Below are positions 49,728-59,799 of a stretch of 64,000 nucleotides of DNA, piece after piece (position 1 is the stretch's first letter; each line of letters begins with the position of its first letter). This DNA comes from Streptomyces sindenensis (GTDB taxonomy: Bacteria; Actinomycetota; Actinomycetes; Streptomycetales; Streptomycetaceae): assembly GCF_014649035.1 (NCBI RefSeq), contig NZ_BMSG01000025.1, positions 51,091 to 115,090 of the forward strand, read 5' to 3'. A program made the position numbers and the translations under genes. The notes beneath the pieces are model-generated. The model saw only the letters and a program-made list of their open reading frames with translations, was not told where the DNA came from and made no database searches.

Positions 49728-49858
49728 GACTCAGGGCCGGTCCGGGCGGACTCGGGGCCCGGTCCCGGCGGACTCGGGACCCGTCGGTCCGCCCGGTCCG
49801 CGTCGGTCCGCCCGGTCCGCGTCGGTCCGCCCGGTCCCGCGTCGGTCCGCCCGGTCCG
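49728..49858. repeat. GC-rich tandem repeats arranged in opposite orientations
   Basis: Four tandem units CGTCGGTCCGCCCGGTCCG at 49782, 49801, 49820 (20 bp) and 49840, with a partial fifth at the phosphatase stop. On the left (49728-49780) three imperfect units of the reverse type (CCGGGCGGACTC) occur. The two halves can pair into long hairpins. Non-coding, between the phosphatase 3' end and the hemW start. Confidence 0.8.
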
Positions 49859-49860
49859 CG

Positions 49861-51948
49861 TCAGTCCGCGTGCAGGACCAGCAGGGCCACGTCGTCGTCC
49901 GGGGGCTGCTCGGCGAACGCGTGGACCGCGCGCCGGATCTTCTCGGCGGTGGCCTCGGCGGGCAGCCCGGCGCACCCGGCGAGCACCCGGGCCAGCCCGT
50001 CCCCGTCGTCGAACATGAGCGGGCCCGACCGCCGCTCGGTCACCCCGTCGGTGACGCAGAGCAGGGTGTCGCCGGGCGCGAGGTCGAAGACCTGGCTCTC
50101 GTACGCCACGTCCTCCACGACACCCAGCAGCACCTGGGGCTCGGCGGCCGGGCGTACGGAGCCGTCGGGGCGCAGCAGCAGGGGCAGCGGGTGCCCGGCG
50201 CTGGCCACCGTGCAGCGGACCCCGCCGTCGGGGAGCGGCACGACCTCTCCGTACAGCAGGGAGAGGAACCGCGACTGGGTGCCGTCGTGGAGCTGCTGGC
50301 CCCCGGCGGCGGCGACCATCAGGGCGGCGGCCTCGGCGGCCTCCATGGCGTCGTCGAGGAGCAGCCGGTTCAGCCGGTCCAGGACCTCTCCGACGCCGAA
50401 GCCCTCCCGGGAGAGGAGCCGGAGCCAGGGGCGGGCGAGGCCGGTGACGACGGCGGCCTCGGGACCGGAGCCCTGGACGTCGCCGAGGACGAAGCACCAG
50501 CGGTCGCCGGGGCACGGGAAGATGTCGTAGAAGTCACCGCCGACCACGCCGTCGTCGCTCGGTTCGTAGACGAGGGAGCTGGTGACGCCGGGGATGTCCG
50601 CGACCTTGCTGGGAAGCAGGCCGCGCTGGAGGATCCGGCTGATGGTGGCCTGCCGGGTGTAGGCGCGGGCGGCGCCGACGGCGAGGCCGAGGCGGCGGAC
50701 GAAGTCCTCGATCAGCGAGGCGACGGTCTCGGGCACCCGGGTGACGCCCTCGCGGCCGACGAGGACGGTCCCGAGCGCCCGGCCGCCCGCGGTGATCCGG
50801 AACGCGAGCGCGGCCCCGTCCCGGCCGCCGGGGTGCGGGGACGATGCTCCCCCGGGGCTCCCGGCCTCCCCGGGGCTCCCGGCCAACACGGGCTCCCCGT
50901 GCTTCCCGGGCTCCCCGTGTTTCCCGGGCTCCCCGTGCTTCCCGGGGCCCCCGTGCTCCCCGGGCCTCACGGCCTGATCGGCCGGGTGGCCGGGGCGTAC
51001 GGGCGGCCAGGGCACGGCGACGGGCCCGGAGCCTGCCCCGGCGGGCAGGGAGAGCGGGGCCCGTTCCAGGGCGGTGCGCAGGGGCTCGGTGCCGGTCTCG
51101 TCGCTGTGCCAGACCCGGGCCAGCCGGGGTTCGGCGGCCGGTCCGCCGCCCTCGGTCTCCAGCCAGATCGCGCACCAGTCCGCGAGCCGGGGCACCAGCA
51201 GCTGACCCGCTATGGCGGCCACCAGGTCCTCGTCGAGCTGCCCGGCGAGGAGGTCGGACGCCTCGGCGAGGAAGGCGGGTGCGCCCCGGCTGTCCCAGAC
51301 CGCGTCGTCGCGCTCGGTGCGCCGGGCGGCGGGGGCGAGGATCTCGGCGGCGCGCAGGCCGCGGCGGAGGGCCTCCCCGTCGGGCGGGGCCGGCGGGGCG
51401 CTCCAGTCGTCGACGGGGAGGCGGGCCCAGACGGTCTTGAGGCCGGTGCGGTAGGTGATGCCCCAGGAGTCGGCGAGGGTGGCGACGAGCTGGAGGCCGC
51501 GCCCGTATTCGGCGGGGTCCGGCAGCTCCCCCGCGACCGGCGCGTCCGGTTCCGGCCCGGGCTCCGGTTCGTCGCCGCTGACCGGGCGGGCCGGGTGGTG
51601 ATCGGTGACCTCCAGGACGAGGGCGGCGGACGGCTCGTCACCGCCCCCCTCCTCCAGCCTGAGGACCAGGTCGACGGTGGTGCCCGCATGCACGACGGCG
51701 TTGGTGACCAGCTCGTTGGTGACGGTCACCGCGTCGTCGGCCAGCCGGTCGCTGAAGCCCACGGCGGCGGGCACCCCGAGCCCGGCCCACTCGGCGAGCG
51801 CGGCCCGCACGAACCGCCGGGCGGCGGAGGGGGCGAGCGGTATCCCGGGCAGGCTGGTGCGACTGGCCGGACGCGGGCCGCGCGCGCCCCCGGCACGGGT
51901 GGTGCCGGGACGCTGCACGGTGTCCCGCTGCAAGGGAACGGGCGCCAC
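49861..51948 (-). CDS. HATPase-GAF-SpoIIE (PP2C) regulatory phosphatase with collagen-like insert
   Basis: 695 residues. Order: RsbW-like HATPase (~35-180; DDAVTVTNELVTNAVVHAGT, EYGRGLQLVATLADSWG), GAF-like domain (~195-420), SpoIIE PP2C phosphatase (~440-690; VGGDFYDIFPCPGDRWCFVL, GDVQGSGPEAA, ADHT-type TDGVTERR, DDDVALLVLH). It would control sigma factors by phosphorylating and dephosphorylating anti-sigma antagonists. Within the GAF region lies a collagen-like run of Gly-X-Y triplets (~330-368; GPGKHGEPGKHGEPGKHGEP), encoded by 18-bp DNA repeats. GTG 51948 follows TAGGAG; GTG 51975 is the longer alternative. Confidence 0.88.
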   Translation of the reverse strand: MAPVPLQRDTVQRPGTTRAGGARGPRPASRTSLPGIPLAPSAARRFVRAALAEWAGLGVPAAVGFSDRLADDAVTVTNELVTNAVVHAGTTVDLVLRLEEGGGDEPSAALVLEVTDHHPARPVSGDEPEPGPEPDAPVAGELPDPAEYGRGLQLVATLADSWGITYRTGLKTVWARLPVDDWSAPPAPPDGEALRRGLRAAEILAPAARRTERDDAVWDSRGAPAFLAEASDLLAGQLDEDLVAAIAGQLLVPRLADWCAIWLETEGGGPAAEPRLARVWHSDETGTEPLRTALERAPLSLPAGAGSGPVAVPWPPVRPGHPADQAVRPGEHGGPGKHGEPGKHGEPGKHGEPVLAGSPGEAGSPGGASSPHPGGRDGAALAFRITAGGRALGTVLVGREGVTRVPETVASLIEDFVRRLGLAVGAARAYTRQATISRILQRGLLPSKVADIPGVTSSLVYEPSDDGVVGGDFYDIFPCPGDRWCFVLGDVQGSGPEAAVVTGLARPWLRLLSREGFGVGEVLDRLNRLLLDDAMEAAEAAALMVAAAGGQQLHDGTQSRFLSLLYGEVVPLPDGGVRCTVASAGHPLPLLLRPDGSVRPAAEPQVLLGVVEDVAYESQVFDLAPGDTLLCVTDGVTERRSGPLMFDDGDGLARVLAGCAGLPAEATAEKIRRAVHAFAEQPPDDDVALLVLHAD

Positions 51949-52097
51949 GGGGCGGCTCCTACGGTCGGACGACACCGACAGAGTGACAGACCGGCCGCAC
52001 CCGTAAGCACCGAGTTACGGAAGTGAGCAGAAAATCGGGCAGATTCGAACGCGCGGGACGGGTTGCGACAGGCACGCGCCGGAAGTCCCGGCCGTGT

Positions 52098-52484
52098 TCA
52101 GCGGAGCCGCAGCACGCCGGGGGCCTCGTCCTCGAAGATCTCGACCAGCCGGTCGAAGACGGTCGGCCCCTCGCCGTCGCGCGCCGCGGCAAGTTCCTCG
52201 GCAACGGAGGGGCGGTTCGCCGGGTGACAGCGGCTCAGCCGAATCTCCAGGTGCCGGACGGTTTCCGCATACCCGAGCGCACGCGCGGACTCGACGTGGT
52301 CGTGCCAATCGACGGCGAAGTCATCGTCCTCCGGCGTACCGAATCCGCCGCGCAGACAGTCGGCGAAACTGTCGAGGCCCCGGCCGAAGTAGCCCCCGGG
52401 CCCGTTGACGGCCTCGCCCATGACCAGCCAGAAGTCTTCGAGCGTACGGATGCGTCGACCGTCCACCACGTAGATCGTCGTCAT
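52098..52484 (-). CDS. Barstar-family protein
   Basis: 128 residues. IYVVDGRRIRTLEDFWLVMG, GYFGRGLDSFADCLRGGFGT and PEDDDFAVDWHDHVESARAL match barstar, the intracellular inhibitor of barnase-type RNases: the acidic DGR/DxF helix and YFGxNLDAxxDCL core are recognisable, with G-R in place of the usual G-x-N. No barnase-like gene is nearby, so it is an orphan, as Streptomyces barstars often are. ATG 52484. Confidence 0.88.
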   Translation of the reverse strand: MTTIYVVDGRRIRTLEDFWLVMGEAVNGPGGYFGRGLDSFADCLRGGFGTPEDDDFAVDWHDHVESARALGYAETVRHLEIRLSRCHPANRPSVAEELAAARDGEGPTVFDRLVEIFEDEAPGVLRLR

Positions 52485-52547
52485 GGCGTCAGGCTAGGCC
52501 CTGGCCCACGGCCGGTCGGCGCGTTCCGTCCGAGCCGGGCGCCGGGC

Positions 52548-53021
52548 TCAGCCGCTGTCGGAGGACGGAGCCGCCATCGCACGCCGCCTGCGGTACACCA
52601 CCACTCCGCCCACCGCGAGCAGGAGGGCCACCACGCCGGCCACCCCGAGGGCCGTCTGCTCGGCGAAGAGCCGCCCCAGCCCCTTGAGGACGCCGAAGCC
52701 GGCGGTCGCGTAGATCAGCGCCCAGGCGGCTCCGCCCACGAACAGGGCCGGGAGGTAGCGCGACAGGGGCATACGCATGCTGCCCGCGAGGAAGTTGGCG
52801 GCGGTCTGGAACCCGACCGTCAGGAAGGAGACGGCCACCACCGGCGCGCCCCACCGCTGGATCGCCCGCTCGGCGCGCCGGAACTTCGCCGAGGAGGTCC
52901 GCGCGGCGAACCTGCTGCGCCGGGCGCCGGCTCCGGCGAGCCACCCGACGGCGAAGGTCCCGCCGGCCCGCAACAGGACGATGACGTACAGGGCTCCGGC
53001 CGCGAGCGCGATCTTATCCAC
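52548..53021 (-). CDS. Small DedA/VTT-type membrane protein
   Basis: 157 residues with four or so hydrophobic segments: IALAAGALYVIVLLRAGGTF, PVVAVSFLTVGFQTAANFLA, LPALFVGGAAWALIYATAGF and LGVAGVVALLLAVGGVVVYR. The FLTVGFQTAANFLAGSMRMP stretch resembles the SNARE-associated/VTT core of DedA proteins (F-x-x-G-x-R-x3-x2-AG-x-x-x-M), truncated compared with the ~200-residue family. DedA proteins are lipid-flippase-like. ATG 53021. Confidence 0.7.
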   Translation of the reverse strand: MDKIALAAGALYVIVLLRAGGTFAVGWLAGAGARRSRFAARTSSAKFRRAERAIQRWGAPVVAVSFLTVGFQTAANFLAGSMRMPLSRYLPALFVGGAAWALIYATAGFGVLKGLGRLFAEQTALGVAGVVALLLAVGGVVVYRRRRAMAAPSSDSG

Positions 53022-53182
53022 GACGCCTCACCCCGGGCGCACGCCGGGCCCGAGCCCGGTCACCGTCTCTCACCTGCGCCCCGCCTCTGCCTGTTCCGTC
53101 CGCCGGGTGCCACACCAGGCAAGGCCAGCCTAACCGGACGGGCACAGGGCGGTCACCGGCCCCTGACCGTCGCCCGGAAGGA

Positions 53183-53237
53183 GATACCTACCCATCGGTC
53201 GGAATTCATCGCGGGATGAGTGTACGTTCGTACGCTC
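53183..53237. promoter_or_regulatory. Two palindromic sites upstream of MFS gene
   Basis: CCTACCCATCGGTCGG (53187-53202; half-sites CCTACC/GGTCGG) and GAGTGTACGTTCGTACGCTC (53218-53237, 8 of 9 paired). TAGGGT at ~53245 could be the -10. This is the layout of TetR- or MarR-type control, but no such regulator gene lies adjacent. Confidence 0.5.
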
Positions 53238-53256
53238 TGGAGCTAGGGTCATCCGC

Positions 53257-54483
53257 ATGACCGTCGACACCGAGACACGGCCTCTCCCCGCCGCACGCCA
53301 CGCGCGGGCCGCCGTAGCCGTCCTGTTCTTCACGAACGGGGCCCTGTTCGCCAATCTGCTGCCGAGGTATCCGCAGATCAAGGAGGATCTGGCGATCGGC
53401 AACGGCGCCTACGGTCTCGCGGTCGCCGCGTTCCCGGCCGGGGCCATCACGGCCGGTCTCGCGGCGGGGCTGCTCATCCGCCGCATGGGCTCGGCGCGGG
53501 TCGCGGTTCTCGGGACCCTGCTGACGGGTGCGGGGATCCTGGCCGCCGGTCTGGCCCCGTCGGTCGCCCTGTTCGCGACCGCCCTGTTCCTGGCCGGAGC
53601 CATGGACGCGCTGACGGACGTGGCGCAGAACGCGCACGGGCTTCGGGTGCAGCGGCTCTACGGGCGGTCCATCCTCAACTCCTTCCACGCGGTCTGGTCC
53701 ATCGGCGCGGTCACCGGTGGGCTGATGGCGGCGGGGGCGATGGCGCTGGGCCTGTCCCTCGGGGTCCACCTCGCGGTCTCGGCCGTCGTCCTCGTCGCCA
53801 CCGCCGGGGCCGCGCTGCGCTTCTGTCTCCCGGGGCCGGACAACGAGCCGGAGGAGACCGGCCCGGAAGGGACGAGCGCGGAGAAGACCGGCCCGGAAGG
53901 ACTCGCCGCAGCGGGGGCGCGCGGCACTTCGCGCGTCGGGGTGGTGCTGGCAGCCCTCGTCCTGATCGCCACGGCCGGGACGCTCGTGGAGGACGCGGGA
54001 AGCTCCTGGGCCGCCCTCTATCTGAGCGACGCCCTGGACGCCTCCGCGGCTCTCGCCGCCTGGGGGTTCATCGCTCTGGTGGGCGCCCAGTTCATCGGAC
54101 GCGTCATCGGGGACCGCCTCGTCGACCGTTTCGGCCAGCGTGCCGTGGCCCGGGCCGGCGGTCTGATCACCGCAGCGGGTATGGGTCTCGCCCTGGCCGT
54201 GCCGACGCTGCCCGGCACGGTCCTGGGCTTCGCCCTGGCCGGTTTCGGGGTGGCGACCCTCGTACCCGCGGCGATGCACGAGGCCGACGCGTTGCCCGGC
54301 CTCAAGCCCGGCTCGGGCCTGACGATCGTCTCCTGGCTCATGCGCCTGGGCTTCCTGCTGTCGCCGCCGATCGTCGGCCAGGTCGCCGACGCGGCCGGTC
54401 TGCGCACCGGTCTGCTGGTGATCCCCGCCGCCGGAGTGCTGGTGGTGGTGCTCGCCGGGGTCCTGAGGGCCCGCCAGGACTGA
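53257..54483 (+). CDS. MFS transporter (YbjJ-like)
   Basis: 408 residues, ~12 membrane segments. AVLFFTNGALFANLLPRYPQ, IKEDLAIGNGAYGLAVAAFP, GMDALTDVAQNAHG-type AMDALTDVAQNAHGLRVQRL and ILNSFHAVWSIGAVTGGL are typical of the YbjJ/fucose-permease-like branch. A charged cytoplasmic loop between TM6 and TM7 carries a duplicated TGPEG motif (ETGPEGTSAEKTGPEGLAAA). Substrate unknown; it may be an exporter. ATG 53257. Preceded by palindromes, so probably inducible. Confidence 0.9.
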   Translation: MTVDTETRPLPAARHARAAVAVLFFTNGALFANLLPRYPQIKEDLAIGNGAYGLAVAAFPAGAITAGLAAGLLIRRMGSARVAVLGTLLTGAGILAAGLAPSVALFATALFLAGAMDALTDVAQNAHGLRVQRLYGRSILNSFHAVWSIGAVTGGLMAAGAMALGLSLGVHLAVSAVVLVATAGAALRFCLPGPDNEPEETGPEGTSAEKTGPEGLAAAGARGTSRVGVVLAALVLIATAGTLVEDAGSSWAALYLSDALDASAALAAWGFIALVGAQFIGRVIGDRLVDRFGQRAVARAGGLITAAGMGLALAVPTLPGTVLGFALAGFGVATLVPAAMHEADALPGLKPGSGLTIVSWLMRLGFLLSPPIVGQVADAAGLRTGLLVIPAAGVLVVVLAGVLRARQD

Positions 54484-54506
54484 GACGACGACGGGCGGCA
54501 GGCGTC

Positions 54507-54614
54507 GGCGGCGGGCTGCGGGCGGCGGCGGGCTGCGGGCGGCGGCGGGCTGCGGCAGGCGGCGGCGGGCGGCGGGCGGCGGCCCGTGGTTGCGGGCGGC
54601 GGCCCGTGGTTGCG
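54507..54614. repeat. GC-rich tandem repeats of 17-20 bp
   Basis: Six units starting CGGCGGC: three of the form CGGCGGCGGGCTGCGGG, a variant, then two of CGGCGGCCCGTGGTTGCG. Non-coding, between the convergent MFS and acyl-CoA ligase genes; together with the hairpins at 54660-54699 and 54703-54730 it fills the 54484-54772 gap. Confidence 0.75.
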
Positions 54615-54702
54615 CTCCGGGCCCGGAGCGCAGGAGAACGAGCGCGTCCACGACAAACGGGCGGGGAGCCCGGGCCCCTGAGGGTCCGCACTCCCCGCCG
54701 TC

Positions 54703-54730
54703 CCCGTCCGGGGCCGAGCCCCCGGACGGG
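54703..54730 (-). terminator. Terminator of acyl-CoA ligase gene
   Basis: 11-bp stem (54703-54713 / 54720-54730, CCCGTCCGGGG / CCCCGGACGGG) with a 6-base loop. A second hairpin GGCGGGGAG / CTCCCCGCC lies just beyond. Confidence 0.7.
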
Positions 54731-54772
54731 TTCACGCGCGCAGCCGCTGAGCCTCGCGCGAGCCTGCGTACA

Positions 54773-56662
<1,890 letters not shown>

Positions 56663-56846
56663 GACGTCCTCCGGGCCTGCGGCATTGCTACGACCGGCTT
56701 CTTTGATACTGCGACTACTGCTGCTGTCCTGCTGCGCAACCTGCTTGTTCGACTTGTTTAACTGGCGAGTAACCAACGATGCGTGATCAGAGTAGAGCGC
56801 ACGCGCGCCCCACGTAAGAGGCAACGGGCCGCCGCTTTCATAACGA

Positions 56847-56888
56847 AAGGGCCCTCACGCCGCACGGTACTGCGGGGTGAGGGCCCTT
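56847..56888 (-). terminator. lepA terminator
   Basis: 18-bp stem with one mismatch (56847-56864 / 56871-56888; AAGGGCCCTCAC in the left arm) and a CGGTAC loop. Confidence 0.85.
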
Positions 56889-56933
56889 CGCGCCGTTCGG
56901 CGGACGGGGGCCGGGGGCCGGGTGGGAGGAGGG

Positions 56934-58808
56934 CTACTTCTTGCCCTTCCCCTCCCCCGCGGACTCGTCGGTCGACAGGACGGAGATGAAGGCGTCCTGC
57001 GGCACCTCCACGTTGCCGACCATCTTCATCCGCTTCTTGCCTTCCTTCTGCTTCTCCAGCAGCTTCCGCTTACGGGAGATGTCGCCGCCGTAGCACTTGG
57101 CGAGGACGTCCTTGCGGATGGCGCGGACGGTCTCACGGGCGATGACCCGGGCGCCGATGGCCGCCTGGATCGGCACTTCGAAGTTCTGCCGGGGGATGAG
57201 CTTCTGCAGTTTGGCGACGAGCCGTACGCCGTACGCGTACGCCTTGTCCTTGTGCGTGACCGCGGAGAACGCGTCCACCTTGTCGCCGTGCAGCAGGATG
57301 TCGACCTTGACGAGGTTGGCCGTCTGCTCGCCGGTGGGCTCGTAGTCGAGGGAGGCGTAACCCCGGGTCTTGGACTTCAGCTGGTCGAAGAAGTCGAAGA
57401 CGATCTCCGCGAGCGGCAGGGTGTAGCGGATCTCGACCCGGTCCTCGGAGAGGTAGTCCATGCCGAGCAGGGTGCCGCGCCGGCCCTGGCACAGCTCCAT
57501 GATCGCGCCGATGAACTCGCTCGGGGCCAGCACCGTGGCGCGGACGACCGGCTCGTGCACCTTGTCGATCTTGCCCTCGGGGAACTCGCTCGGGTTGGTG
57601 ACGATGTGCTCGGTGCCGTCCTCCATCTCGACGCGGTAGACCACGTTGGGGGCGGTGGCGATCAGGTCGAGCCCGAACTCGCGCTCCAGCCGCTCGCGGA
57701 CCACGTCCAGGTGGAGCAGGCCGAGGAAGCCGACGCGGAAGCCGAAGCCGAGCGCGGCGGAGGTCTCCGGCTCGTAGACCAGGGCGGCGTCGTTCAGCTG
57801 GAGCTTGTCCAGCGCCTCGCGCAGGTCCGGGTAGTCCGAGCCGTCCAGCGGGTAGAGCCCGGAGAACACCATCGGCTTGGGGTCCTTGTAGCCGCCCAGC
57901 GGCTCGGTCGCCCCGTTGCTCAGGGAGGTGATCGTGTCACCGACCTTGGACTGCCGGACGTCCTTCACTCCCGTGATGATGTAGCCGACCTCGCCCACGC
58001 CGATGCCGTCGGCCGGGGTCATCTCCGGGGAGGACACCCCGATCTCCAGCAGCTCGTGGGTGGCGCCGGTCGACATCATCCGGATGCGCTCGCGCTTGTT
58101 GAGCTGGCCGTCGACGACACGGACGTAGGTGACGACACCGCGGTACGAGTCGTAGACCGAGTCGAAGATCATCGCGCGGGCGGGGGCGTCCGCGACACCG
58201 ACCGGGGCCGGTACGTCGCGCACGACCCGGTCGAGCAGCGCGTCCACGCCGACGCCGGTCTTGGCGGAGACCTTGAGCACGTCCTCGGGCTGGCAGCCGA
58301 TGAGGTTGGCCAGCTCCTCGGAGAACTTCTCCGGCTGGGCGGCCGGGAGGTCGATCTTGTTCAGCACCGGGACGATGGTGAGGTCGTTCTCCATCGCGAG
58401 ATAGAGGTTGGCCAGCGTCTGGGCCTCGATGCCCTGCGCGGCGTCGACCAGCAGGATCGTGCCCTCGCAGGCGGCGAGCGAACGGGAGACCTCGTAGGTG
58501 AAGTCCACGTGGCCCGGGGTGTCGATCATGTTGAGGACATGGGTCAGCCCCTTGTCCTCACCCTCGGTGGGCGCCCAGGGCAGCCGGACCGCCTGGGACT
58601 TGATGGTGATGCCGCGCTCGCGCTCGATGTCCATCCGGTCGAGGTACTGAGCACGCATCTGCCGCTGGTCGACCACCCCGGTCAGCTGGAGCATCCGGTC
58701 GGCAAGGGTCGACTTGCCGTGGTCGATGTGCGCGATGATGCAGAAATTGCGGATCAGCGCCGGGTCGGTACGGCTCGGCTCGGGCACGTTGGAAGGAGTC
58801 GCGGGCAC
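56934..58808 (-). CDS. lepA: Elongation factor 4 (LepA)
   Basis: 624 residues, slightly long for the family because of N- and C-terminal extensions. G1 AHIDHGKSTL, G3 DTPGHVDF, G4 NKID and G5 SAKTGVG define the GTPase; domains II-V and the LepA-specific C-terminal domain (YGGDISRKRKLLEKQKEGKK) follow. LepA back-translocates ribosomes and assists 30S assembly. GTG 58808 starts PATPSNVPEPSRTDP. Divergent from rpsT, the common actinobacterial order. Confidence 0.97.
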   Translation of the reverse strand: MPATPSNVPEPSRTDPALIRNFCIIAHIDHGKSTLADRMLQLTGVVDQRQMRAQYLDRMDIERERGITIKSQAVRLPWAPTEGEDKGLTHVLNMIDTPGHVDFTYEVSRSLAACEGTILLVDAAQGIEAQTLANLYLAMENDLTIVPVLNKIDLPAAQPEKFSEELANLIGCQPEDVLKVSAKTGVGVDALLDRVVRDVPAPVGVADAPARAMIFDSVYDSYRGVVTYVRVVDGQLNKRERIRMMSTGATHELLEIGVSSPEMTPADGIGVGEVGYIITGVKDVRQSKVGDTITSLSNGATEPLGGYKDPKPMVFSGLYPLDGSDYPDLREALDKLQLNDAALVYEPETSAALGFGFRVGFLGLLHLDVVRERLEREFGLDLIATAPNVVYRVEMEDGTEHIVTNPSEFPEGKIDKVHEPVVRATVLAPSEFIGAIMELCQGRRGTLLGMDYLSEDRVEIRYTLPLAEIVFDFFDQLKSKTRGYASLDYEPTGEQTANLVKVDILLHGDKVDAFSAVTHKDKAYAYGVRLVAKLQKLIPRQNFEVPIQAAIGARVIARETVRAIRKDVLAKCYGGDISRKRKLLEKQKEGKKRMKMVGNVEVPQDAFISVLSTDESAGEGKGKK

Positions 58809-59036
58809 GCAGGGTCCTGATTCTTGAGACGCCGAACGCCGTGTCTCGGGTCGATGTCGGGTCGGTCGGATCGTCGGTCGGATCGATACGTAGGCTCCAT
58901 CGTCCCACGCCTGCGGGGCAGCGACCGGTTTGGGCCGGTCGGAGAGTGACTGCTACCGTGGACAGCTGTGCCTCGTGTGCTCTCACGAGCGGCGGGGCTC
59001 ACAAAGAAGATCCAACGAACCTGAAAAGGCTCTTTC

Positions 59037-59303
59037 GTGGCGAACATCAAGTCCCAGATCAAGCGGAACAAGACCAACGAGAAGGCGCGCCTGCGCAACA
59101 AGGCCGTCAAGTCGTCGCTCAAGACCGCGATCCGCAAGGCCCGCGAGGCCGCCGCTGCCGGTGACGTCGAGAAGGCCACCACGGCCGCTCGCGACGCCTC
59201 CCGTCAGCTCGACAAGGCTGTCTCGAAGGGTGTCATCCACAAGAACGCCGCCGCCAACAAGAAGTCGGCGCTGGCGTCCAAGGTTGCCGCCCTGTCGGCC
59301 TGA
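59037..59303 (+). CDS. rpsT: 30S ribosomal protein S20
   Basis: 88 residues: MANIKSQIKRNKTNEKARLR, NKAVKSSLKTAIRKAREAAA and GVIHKNAAANKKSALASKVA are the S20 signature blocks. Highly basic three-helix bundle that binds 16S rRNA. GTG 59037; AAAAGG lies upstream. Strong codon bias (almost all G/C third positions with AAG lysines) fits high expression. Followed by a long terminator hairpin at 59436. Confidence 0.97.
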   Translation: MANIKSQIKRNKTNEKARLRNKAVKSSLKTAIRKAREAAAAGDVEKATTAARDASRQLDKAVSKGVIHKNAAANKKSALASKVAALSA

Positions 59304-59435
59304 GCTTCTTCCCGAAGCTCACTGATGTGATCGCCGGGACGGACCAGCGGGCCCTCTCTCCCGCCCCTGACCGGCACCCCGCGCCGCACACCGAACCTGC
59401 GTTCGCCACGCGGGTGCGGCGCACCAAAGCGTGAC

Positions 59436-59483
59436 CGGCAGCCCCGGTCGCTGATCTCCCCAGGTCAGCGGCCGGGGCTGCCG
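59436..59483 (+). terminator. Terminator downstream of rpsT
   Basis: 19-bp stem with one mismatch (59436-59454 / 59465-59483; CGGCAGCCCCGG in the left arm) and a 10-base loop, 132 bases after the rpsT stop. Confidence 0.75.
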
Positions 59484-59499
59484 TGCGTACGAGGACTGC

Positions 59500-59715
59500 C
59501 ACCCCGTTCGGCCCGTTCGGCTCGCCCGGGGGCGCCTCCGGCCGTCGGGGGCCGTTCGGCGGCCGTCGCCCGGCCGTTCGGCGGCACCCCGGCCCGTCCG
59601 GGGACCACCATCCAGCCCGTCCGGCGGCACCCCGGCCTGTCCGGGGGCACCTCCGGCCCGTCCGGGGCCACCATCCAGCCCGTCCCGCGACCCCCCGGCC
59701 CGTCCGGCGCTTGGG
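59500..59715. repeat. GC-rich imperfect repeats between rpsT and holA
   Basis: Repeated elements CCGGCCCGTCCGGGG and CCACCATCCAGCCCGTCC; the latter occurs at 59605 and again 63 bp later at 59668. The 59304-59799 space holds the rpsT terminator and this tract; I see no gene in it. Confidence 0.65.
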
Positions 59716-59799
59716 GGCGGACCCGGTGATCCCATGGGGCCTCGCACCCCGCGGCCGCCCCACCAACGGACCGCCCGCCCCGCCCCGCCCCGAGAGGGG

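Noticed and set aside
49782..49858. Possible CRISPR array
   Set aside because: The repeats are head-to-tail with no unique spacers and there are no cas genes.
58850..58900. Direct repeats GTCGGTCGGATC between lepA and rpsT
   Set aside because: Only two copies and typical of GC-rich promoter spacers; no evidence for function.
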